Shown here piece by piece: positions 6,924 through 12,894 of a DNA stretch of 12,894 nt; the first letter of the stretch is position 1; the number at the start of each line of letters is the position of its first letter. This DNA comes from Nitrospirota bacterium. Lineage in GTDB: Bacteria; Nitrospirota; Nitrospiria; Nitrospirales; UBA8639. A program made the translations under genes and the position numbers. The notes below the pieces were generated by a model. That model saw only the letters and a program-made list of their open reading frames with translations, did no database searches and was not told the origin of the DNA. Location of the stretch: assembly GCA_003233615.1 (NCBI GenBank), contig QIMB01000480.1:1-12894 (forward strand), written 5' to 3'.

Positions 6924-7979
6924 TTAGTAAATTTCCTGAAGTGCATTGTCCGTGCTCCTCCGTTCCGGGATAGTTTGGAAGATCTCTTTGACCGCATGGC
7001 TGTCCCATTCAGTATGAGTTTCTAATCCGAGGGCATACATCATTGTGGCACCGGCATCCAACAAGGTGACCTGTTGGGAAATAGTATGGTGTTTTTTCAC
7101 GTTTGCCCCCCAGGCAATCAACGGGACTGTGGGGTCTAGCGCTACGGCTTCCCCTTTCTTCACTTTCTTGATGAGAGGATTGAGGGGACCGCTATGCAAT
7201 CCAGTCACAATGAACATCGTGCGGTCCAAGACGCCGATTTCTTCATAATTCTTCATGATTTGGTCAATGGCGTTATCAATAGACGTGACAGCGGCAGAAT
7301 ATTTCGGGGAATCCCAGCCATATTTTTGCCCGATCCTGGCCGCAGTCGGGAAATGGACTAACAAGAGGTTGGGCACGCCAAAGAGCCGAAACCCGTAACC
7401 ACCCTCACTGGTAACTTTCTGAAGAAAGTCTTGAATATAGGCCGCCACCGTCTCCGGTGTACATTGCGGTTTCGTATACCCACAGACTTGGGAATCGACA
7501 TAAATTTCCGGCCGGACGAGTTGATAGAATCGTTCGTCCATGAGAAAGACCCCAGTATCCATCCCCCCGGCGAGATCCATATAGTCGAAAACAGTGGGCG
7601 AGCGCATGAACGAGCGGGCAAAATCGTAGGTTTCCCATTCGGCGGTCACGCGGTGTTTGTCGACGGGAAGGCCGGTGAGCAGGGAGGCCATGGCCGACAC
7701 GGCGAGCGGTGGCGTAATGGATTGGGCCGACCACGTGACGGCCCCTTCTCTCGCGAATTTCGTCAGAGTTGGAGTCGCTCCACTTTGAATAGTGGATGAC
7801 TTGATCCCTTCAAGTACGACAAGAACGATATGATCGGCTTGTGCCGCGGATGCCGTCGAAGCCATTGCCCCGGCGAGGCTGAACCATGCCATCCCCGCGA
7901 CGATCAAGATCCGTCGGGTTGCGTTGCACATCATCTGTTGCCAATAAGTTCCCCGGAAAGCACCCATAGTTTCTACCAT
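6924..7979 (-). CDS. Exported alkaline-phosphatase/NPP-fold protein, probably catalytically degenerate
   Basis: This is a 351-residue protein of the type I phosphodiesterase/nucleotide pyrophosphatase group of the alkaline phosphatase superfamily. The N-terminus holds a signal peptide (RRILIVAGMAWFSLAGAM, cleavage near ASAAQA at about 47). Fold landmarks are HIVLVVLEG at 50-58, TPTLTKFAREGA at 69-80, SLLTGLPVDKH at 99-109, and RIGQKYGWDSP at 215-225. Family enzymes have Asp in L(D)G, a Thr/Ser nucleophile six residues before the SLLTG segment, D-x-x-G-H, and S-D-H-G. By eye these read E57, A93, A214...G217-Q218, and G260-L261-H262; only H262 is kept. The fold therefore appears present but the metal site and nucleophile mostly gone. 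Start is unsure: the ATG at 7977-7979 has GGAG only 1 nt away, and M5, M16 or M17 are alternatives. It lies 38 bp after the aconitase gene. Confidence 0.75.
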   Translation of the reverse strand: MVETMGAFRGTYWQQMMCNATRRILIVAGMAWFSLAGAMASTASAAQADHIVLVVLEGIKSSTIQSGATPTLTKFAREGAVTWSAQSITPPLAVSAMASLLTGLPVDKHRVTAEWETYDFARSFMRSPTVFDYMDLAGGMDTGVFLMDERFYQLVRPEIYVDSQVCGYTKPQCTPETVAAYIQDFLQKVTSEGGYGFRLFGVPNLLLVHFPTAARIGQKYGWDSPKYSAAVTSIDNAIDQIMKNYEEIGVLDRTMFIVTGLHSGPLNPLIKKVKKGEAVALDPTVPLIAWGANVKKHHTISQQVTLLDAGATMMYALGLETHTEWDSHAVKEIFQTIPERRSTDNALQEIY

Positions 7980-8017
7980 GCTCCATTTAAAAAATAGACA
8001 CGAGAATGAGGCTGTTA

Positions 8018-10267
8018 CTATTCATTCAATGCATTGAGTGCCGAACCGGCCGTGAACCATTTCACTTGGGGCTCCGTCAGACTATGGTTGCCTTGGATGA
8101 TCACGTCCTGACCATCTTTTTTATGAATAATCACGTTGACCGGTTTCCCGGGAGCTAAACTGTTCAAACCCGTCACACTCACGCGGTCCTCTTGTTCAAT
8201 CTGATCATAGTCAGCCGGGTCCGCAAAGGTCATGGGAAGAACGCCTTGCTTCTTGAGATTGGTTTCATGAATGCGGGCAAAACTTTTGGTCAGCACCGCT
8301 TTGACGCCAAGGAATCGTGGCGACATGGCTGCATGTTCCCGGCTGCTCCCTTCCCCATAATTTTCGTCACCAACCACAAACGACCCGATCCCTTTGCTTT
8401 TATAATCACGTGCGATTTCCGCAAGCGTCAGGCCGGATTCTCCAGTTAAGACATTGTTTCCTTTTCCGGCTTCACCAGCAAACACATTGTTGGCGCCAAG
8501 AAACATGTTGTCACTGATTTTGTCCAAATGTCCCCGAAACTTGAGCCAGGGACCAGCGGGGGAAATATGATCCGTCGTAGTTTTGCCTTTGGTTTTAATC
8601 AACAACGGCAATTTGTCGAAATCGTTGCCATCCCACTTTGGAAATGGCTGAAGCAATTGCAGCCGCTCACTCGTCGGAGGCAGATCGACTTCCAAGCCCT
8701 CGCCATTCTCTGCCGGAGCGATCAACCCTTCTTCACCCTTGGCAAACCCTTGGACTGGCAATTCCTCGCCTTGCGGAGGATCGAGCTTTAATTCTTTCCC
8801 GTCTGGCGTGGTGATCGTATCGTTGACCGGATCAAATCCTAAATTTCCCGTCAGCGCATACGCCGTAACCAACTCGGGACTCGCCAGGAAGGACAGCGTG
8901 TCAGCGATACCATCATTACGGCCGGGAAAATTCCGATTGAACGTACTGACGATCGAATCGGCTTTGCCTTTGACCCCATCCTTACGTTTCCATTGCCCGA
9001 TACATGGGCCACAGGCGTTGGCTAGCACGGTCGCGCCAAAATCTTCAAACGTCTTCATGAACCCGTCGCGTTTCATGGTTTGCGAAATCCGTTCAGATCC
9101 GGGAGAGACCAAGAAGGCGGTTTTCGCTTTCAGCCCGGCGTTCAACCCTTGCTGCGCAATATGTGCGGCACGGCCAATATCTTCATAGGAGGAATTGGTG
9201 CAGCTTCCTAACAAGGTGGCCTTTAACTCAACTGGATAGCCCTTTTCCTTGGCTTCCGCCGCCAACTTGGAGATAGGTCTAGCCAAATCCGGAGAATGCG
9301 GGCCGACGACGTGGGGTTCCAACGTGGACAGATCAATTTCCACAATCTCGTCAAAATATTTCTCCGGAGACTGATACACGTCAGGATCAGCCACCAACAT
9401 GTCCTTGTTCGCTTCCGCCAACTTGGCGATATCTTCACGCTCAGTGATGTTCAAGTAGTCCACCATCTTTTGATCGAACGGAAACACCGAGGTGGTGGCG
9501 CCCAATTCCGCGCCCATGTTGGTAATGGTCCCCTTGCCAGTCGCGCTTATGGTGGCGGCGCCAGGGCCAAAGTATTCGACAATTTTATTTGTTCCACCTT
9601 TCACAGTGAGCTTGCCGCAGATATAGAGAATGACATCCTTCGGCGATGCCCAGCCATTCAACTTGCCGGTCAGCTTGATGCCGATAAGTTTGGGATGGAG
9701 TACTTCCCACGGCAGCCCGGCCATCACCTCACCAGCGTCGGCGCCGCCGACTCCAATAGCCAGCATGCCAAGCCCCCCGCCATTCGGTGTGTGTGAATCC
9801 GTCCCGATAATTAATCCGCCCGGGAAGGCATAATTTTCGAGGACTACCTGATGAATAATTCCCGCACCGGGTTTCCAAAATCCGATGCCGTATTTCTTTG
9901 CAGCCGATGCCAAAAAATTATAGACCTCTCGATTTTCATTATTCGCAATCATGAGATCTTTTTCAGAACCCATCTCAGCGCGAATCAAATGATCGCAATG
10001 AATCGTGCTGGGCACCGCGACTGTTTTTTTACCCGCCTGGATAAACTGCAACATCGCCATTTGGGCCGTGGCATCTTGCATGGCCACACGATCCGGTCGT
10101 AAGGTGAGCATCGCCTTCCCCCGGTCCCACACTTGTGTCTCCATGTTGTCGGCATGGGACACAAGAATTTTCTCCGCAAGAGTGAGGCCCCGCCCAAACT
10201 TTTTACGGGCCGTTTCCACAGCCACGGGCATCTTCGAGTAAAGTTTCTTGACAAGTTCAATTGACAT
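8018..10267 (-). CDS. acn: Aconitate hydratase, mitochondrial type
   Basis: This cytoplasmic [4Fe-4S] enzyme interconverts citrate and isocitrate through cis-aconitate. The 749-residue length matches the mitochondrial-type aconitase group rather than the longer AcnA/IRP group of about 890. The cluster ligands are all present: C356 in LLGSCTNSS, and C419 and C422 in ACGPCIGQW. Active-site segments include STIHCDHL at 87-94, GTDSHTPNGGG at 155-165, and in the C-terminal swivel domain TTTDHISPAG at 563-572 and GEGSSREHAA at 638-647. The start ATG at 10265-10267 is preceded by GGAG (10276-10279) with 8-nt spacing. It follows aclA on the same strand after a 221-bp gap; with ATP-citrate lyase this fits the reductive TCA direction, in which aconitase turns isocitrate into the citrate that AclBA cleaves. 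The gene is complete with no odd residues. Confidence 0.96.
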   Translation of the reverse strand: MSIELVKKLYSKMPVAVETARKKFGRGLTLAEKILVSHADNMETQVWDRGKAMLTLRPDRVAMQDATAQMAMLQFIQAGKKTVAVPSTIHCDHLIRAEMGSEKDLMIANNENREVYNFLASAAKKYGIGFWKPGAGIIHQVVLENYAFPGGLIIGTDSHTPNGGGLGMLAIGVGGADAGEVMAGLPWEVLHPKLIGIKLTGKLNGWASPKDVILYICGKLTVKGGTNKIVEYFGPGAATISATGKGTITNMGAELGATTSVFPFDQKMVDYLNITEREDIAKLAEANKDMLVADPDVYQSPEKYFDEIVEIDLSTLEPHVVGPHSPDLARPISKLAAEAKEKGYPVELKATLLGSCTNSSYEDIGRAAHIAQQGLNAGLKAKTAFLVSPGSERISQTMKRDGFMKTFEDFGATVLANACGPCIGQWKRKDGVKGKADSIVSTFNRNFPGRNDGIADTLSFLASPELVTAYALTGNLGFDPVNDTITTPDGKELKLDPPQGEELPVQGFAKGEEGLIAPAENGEGLEVDLPPTSERLQLLQPFPKWDGNDFDKLPLLIKTKGKTTTDHISPAGPWLKFRGHLDKISDNMFLGANNVFAGEAGKGNNVLTGESGLTLAEIARDYKSKGIGSFVVGDENYGEGSSREHAAMSPRFLGVKAVLTKSFARIHETNLKKQGVLPMTFADPADYDQIEQEDRVSVTGLNSLAPGKPVNVIIHKKDGQDVIIQGNHSLTEPQVKWFTAGSALNALNE

Positions 10268-10299
10268 AGCTTTTTCTCCGTTTTGTTTCGATGAAAATT

Positions 10300-10338
10300 C
10301 CCTCCCCTTTGTACGGGGAGTGTGTAGGTGGGGTAGAG
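10300..10338 (+). repeat. REP-like element, left copy of an inverted pair
   Basis: This copy reads CCCTCCCCTTTGTACGGGGA and ends in GTGGGGTAGAG. It aligns with the reverse complement of 10397-10431, sharing CCCTCC, TTTGTA, a G-rich arm and the end GGTAGAG or GGGTAGAG, with small indels. The first half can fold into a hairpin (CTCCCC with GGGGAG around a TTTGTAC loop). It lies in the aclA-acn gap. Confidence 0.6.
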
Positions 10339-10341
10339 TCC

Positions 10342-10369
10342 CTTATGTGTGTTGAGAAATTTACCTCAA
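10342..10369 (-). promoter_or_regulatory. acn: Weak candidate promoter for aconitase
   Basis: On the minus strand there is TTGAGG (10364-10369), 16 nt, then CATAAG (10342-10347). Each hexamer shares about four of six bases with the sigma-70 consensus. It lies about 75 bp before the aconitase start, between the two REP-like copies. The -35 overlaps a palindrome TTGAG-8 nt-CTCAA (10352-10369). This is a pattern match by eye only. Confidence 0.25.
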
Positions 10370-10396
10370 ATGCGATGGAAGTTTCCCAATGAAAAT

Positions 10397-10431
10397 CTCT
10401 ACCTCCCCTTCCCCCTCCTTACAAAGGAGGG
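10397..10431 (-). repeat. REP-like element, right copy of an inverted pair
   Basis: On the minus strand this copy reads CCCTCCTTTGTAAGGAGGGG and ends in GGGGAGGTAGAG. It pairs in inverted orientation with 10300-10338, with 58 bp between them. The hairpin CCCTCC/GGAGGG is perfect over six pairs. There is no T-tract after it, so a terminator is unlikely. Confidence 0.6.
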
Positions 10432-10488
10432 TACCTATTATGAGATCGACCACCAACTCAAATACCTAGTTTCCAAAGAAAACCATTG

Positions 10489-12315
10489 TTATTTTAGTGG
10501 TGGAACTTCTCGCCGACTTGGCGAGGCGTAATTCACAAGATAATCAAACAAACGAATAAGCCGGCTTCCCTGACGCTTTTGATCGGTCCAATGGCCAATC
10601 ATGCCGATGGTCCGGGCCAGGATAAAGAAGCCATTCAAACTATCAACCGGGAATCTGATATCAACCAGCACCGCTGCCATGGTTCCGTCAACATTCAGAA
10701 TCAGATTATCCTTTTTCGAAGAGGTCACCTTTTCGACTTCCAAGGCAAAATCTAAGTGAGGTGTCGGCATACCCAAACTTTTCACATACCCCACTAATTC
10801 CTTCACTCGTTTGTCTGGATTCCGCAAGCTTTTCACGCGATGCCCGATGCCTGGAACCGGGCCCACGTTTTTCTTCATGTAGGCTAAGAAATCCTCAACG
10901 GACAGCTTGTTGTTGATGGCATACTTGAACCATCGTCCCGCATCGGTCACGGCGCCACCAAAGCGAGGTCCAATCATAATCATGCCGGCTGCGACAGCCT
11001 GCGAAAGTCCAATACCGGCACATGCGGCGACGACCGTCGTCAGCGCACCGCTGACACAGGGGCCATGATCGGCTGATAACATAATAATCCGCTTAATGAT
11101 TTCGGCTTCTTGTTTCGTCACCAACCGGTTATCCCAAAGCAATCCAATAATATGCGGAATGTCATAGCCGCGATTGATAAGCTCAGATGCCGGATAGCCC
11201 TGATACAACGGTTCATCGCCACGATCATCGCAAATGGTAGATCTGATCAATGGAGCCACAAGGACTTCTCCGTCCTTCTTCGCTTGGTCAACGGTTTTGG
11301 GAAGTCGTGGCAAATCAGCCGGTGCAAGATCAGGGATGGCCTTCACGGCACCATTCTTCAAGAGTTCTTCATGCGTCGCTTTGATTGCCGGGCCCAGCGC
11401 TCCAAACGTCTCCGGAACCAGTGCCCCTGATTTTTTCAGCGCCTCGGCTTTCGCCCTGGCAGATCCTTCCCCTTTTAATCCTTCCTTCGCCCCGGCGTGA
11501 CCGAATTTCATTCCCTTGGGGAGGCTCTCTTGGCAAAACCCTGAAACCACTGCAAGCAGTTGGATGCGACGTTTCTTGGCGCCGTACCACTCGGCTGCGC
11601 GCTCTTCTAAATCCCCGCCCATTTCGCCAACGATGACGACAGCCTTGGTCTGCGGATCGTTTTCAAACATCTCAAGGTAACTGACGTAATCGGTGCCCGG
11701 GTAGGAATCTCCGCCAATCCCGATGGCGGTGGTAATGCCGTCAGCAAATTGCGAACAGATCCAAATTATCTCGTTGGATAAACCGCCTGACTTGGTGATG
11801 ACGCCAAAGGAACCTGGGCGATACAGCTTGCACGCGACCAAGTTGTCGAAGGCTCCCCCAATCACGCCCAACCGACATTCACCAGCAGAAACCACACCGA
11901 TGGACGATGGGCCATTGAAGACTTTCTTCAATCCCCTAGCGTGCTTCCCAAGAAGCTTAGCATCTTTTTCCGGCAATCCTTCGGTAATCATCGAGACGGT
12001 CTGGATTTTCGAATCGTCCAAGGCTTCTTTGGTGGCCGCATAGGCACGGTCAGCTCCGACATACACAAGACTGGTGTTGATCTCAGGATGGTTCTTGGTC
12101 GCTTCGGCAATGCTTTTGTAGATGGGAATAGGCACTAACTCCGTCCCGCACACAACCTCGTTTGTATTTCCAGCATCGGGAGGATACACGAATGCCATGA
12201 CGTTGAATGGTTGCTTGATCATATACCGAAACTCCGCCATACGACGAGCGGCATTCACACCCGCGACCCCGCCCTGAATCACGACATATGTATCGTTGGT
12301 TGCAAGAATACTCAT
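10489..12315 (-). CDS. aclA: ATP-citrate lyase, alpha subunit
   Basis: With AclB this cytoplasmic enzyme converts citrate, CoA and ATP to acetyl-CoA, oxaloacetate, ADP and Pi, the hallmark step of the reductive TCA cycle. The 608-residue length equals that of known two-subunit AclA proteins. Residues 1-330 are a succinyl-CoA-synthetase-alpha-like part, with a CoA-binding fold (VVIQGGVAGVNAARRM) and the phospho-histidine motif FGHAGA, H273. Residues 350-608 are a citrate-synthase-like lyase domain with ADHGPCVSGA (H417), GIGHRVKSLRNPD (H492) and LNVDGTMAAVL (D543), which match the expected His/His/Asp catalytic set. The ATG at 12313-12315 follows AGGAGA (12324-12329) with 8-nt spacing. It starts 35 bp after the aclB stop, the usual aclBA operon order. 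It is complete and intact. Confidence 0.96.
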   Translation of the reverse strand: MSILATNDTYVVIQGGVAGVNAARRMAEFRYMIKQPFNVMAFVYPPDAGNTNEVVCGTELVPIPIYKSIAEATKNHPEINTSLVYVGADRAYAATKEALDDSKIQTVSMITEGLPEKDAKLLGKHARGLKKVFNGPSSIGVVSAGECRLGVIGGAFDNLVACKLYRPGSFGVITKSGGLSNEIIWICSQFADGITTAIGIGGDSYPGTDYVSYLEMFENDPQTKAVVIVGEMGGDLEERAAEWYGAKKRRIQLLAVVSGFCQESLPKGMKFGHAGAKEGLKGEGSARAKAEALKKSGALVPETFGALGPAIKATHEELLKNGAVKAIPDLAPADLPRLPKTVDQAKKDGEVLVAPLIRSTICDDRGDEPLYQGYPASELINRGYDIPHIIGLLWDNRLVTKQEAEIIKRIIMLSADHGPCVSGALTTVVAACAGIGLSQAVAAGMIMIGPRFGGAVTDAGRWFKYAINNKLSVEDFLAYMKKNVGPVPGIGHRVKSLRNPDKRVKELVGYVKSLGMPTPHLDFALEVEKVTSSKKDNLILNVDGTMAAVLVDIRFPVDSLNGFFILARTIGMIGHWTDQKRQGSRLIRLFDYLVNYASPSRREVPPLK

Positions 12316-12323
12316 CGAAAGGA

Positions 12324-12329
12324 TCTCCT
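12324..12329 (-). promoter_or_regulatory. aclA: Ribosome binding site of aclA
   Basis: AGGAGA on the minus strand lies 8 nt before the aclA ATG, inside the 35-bp aclB-aclA gap. No room remains for a separate promoter, so aclA depends on transcription through aclB. Confidence 0.75.
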
Positions 12330-12350
12330 AATTATCCACGTTTAAATATA

Positions 12351-12894
12351 TTATTTTTCCGTCATGGCCATATCAACAATATCCGTCAACGGCGTCGTGC
12401 GGTCAAACACATGAATATCAAATCCTTCATCTTGTAAGGCACGCATAGCGGCAAGCCCTTGCTTCTCATTGGGACCTCCCCGTCGCACCCAAATTTTGAC
12501 CCCATCGAGCTTGCCTTCGCTCTTCGCCTTGCGAAAGGCCTTGATGATCCCGCCAAACGTCTTCTTGACATCAGTGAAATTGGCAATGGCGCCACCCACA
12601 ATAATATTGGTGATGCCAGGAAGTGAGCAGATTTTCTCCGTCAACGACCGCCCAATCCGGCGGATCGCCCGAGTATTCGGCATAATTGGCGAGCTTACCG
12701 CCACGGGCCACCACGGCATCCGAATAGTAGACGCTCGCGCCGCCACCGGCAGGGAGCATGGCAATCGTGCCGCCAGGAATCTCAATCAACTTGACCGACC
12801 CTTTCACCTTGGCATCGACGGCCATGACTTCTTCTTCATTTTGGGTATAGGCCCGGCCAAACTCGGCCGCAAAGGGGAACGTCCAATCTTTATG
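12351..12894 (-). CDS. aclB: ATP-citrate lyase, beta subunit, C-terminal part, with an apparent frameshift
   Basis: This is the C-terminal part, about 180 codons, of AclB; the ATP-grasp N-terminus lies beyond the right edge. AclB binds ATP and citrate and works with AclA. The first stretch reads HKDWTFPFAAEFGRAYTQ and onward to PAGGGASVYYSDAVVARGG and KLANYAEYSGDPPDWAV, near 12650. The second, in another frame, begins LTEKICSLPGITNIIVGGAI and includes ANFTDVKKTFGGIIKAF, VKIWVRRGGPNEKQGLAAMR and a final DIVDMAMTEK. Together they match the citrate-binding and CoA-ligase end of AclB in the right order. To join them the reader must skip one base or supply two between about 12640 and 12655; without this, the upstream frame stops at 12571-12573. 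Because aclA next door is intact, a sequence or assembly error is more likely than a true pseudogene. Confidence 0.88.

Noticed and set aside
9296..9796. 166-codon plus-strand reading frame
   Set aside because: It is antisense to the well-supported aconitase gene; the translation shows no domain.
10397..10431. CCCTCC/GGAGGG hairpin read as an aclA terminator
   Set aside because: No T-tract follows on the minus strand, and a diverged inverted copy lies 58 bp away, which fits a REP-like element better.
12640..12660. Programmed ribosomal frameshift in aclB
   Set aside because: There is no slippery heptamer, no upstream Shine-Dalgarno-like stimulator and no obvious downstream structure; AclB is not known to use frameshifting.

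Overview
The window reads as a piece of a chemolithoautotroph chromosome that fixes carbon by the reductive TCA cycle. The best match is a Nitrospira-like member of the Nitrospirota; Nitrospinota is a weaker alternative. The reasons are a two-subunit ATP-citrate lyase (aclB-aclA) followed by a mitochondrial-type aconitase, moderate GC (about half), and a set of exported proteins of poorly known function. The taxonomic call is inference from gene content, not a database match. Every gene I can support is on the minus strand, so transcription runs from right to left.

Right part (about 8.0-12.9 kb): the C-terminal part of aclB, entering from the right edge and carrying an apparent frameshift; complete aclA 35 bp downstream; a 221-bp gap holding an inverted pair of REP-like elements; and complete aconitase. 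ATP-citrate lyase cleaves citrate to acetyl-CoA and oxaloacetate. Aconitase interconverts citrate and isocitrate, so together they form the citrate node of the reductive TCA cycle.

Middle part (about 4.0-8.0 kb): three exported proteins in a row. The first is an alkaline-phosphatase/NPP-fold protein whose catalytic and metal-binding positions look mostly replaced. The second is a small secreted protein that starts 1 bp after it. The third is a 788-residue secreted protein with a helical-repeat-like middle and a C-terminal LamG/jelly-roll-like domain. None has a function I can name with confidence.

Left part (1-4.0 kb): Sua5, which makes the threonylcarbamoyl-AMP precursor of tRNA t6A; a stand-alone receiver protein whose phospho-acceptor Asp is Asn; a secreted protein built of about five IPT/TIG domains, three of which carry a repeated PDG[ST]CC motif; a 307-bp gap with small hairpins and a short 7-mer tandem repeat; and the N-terminal third of folC, running off the left edge.

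I see no rRNA, tRNA, CRISPR, transposase, integrase or phage gene. The most notable signals are two independent degenerate active sites (the NPP-like protein and the receiver), the vicinal-cysteine TIG protein, and the REP-like pair between aclA and aconitase.
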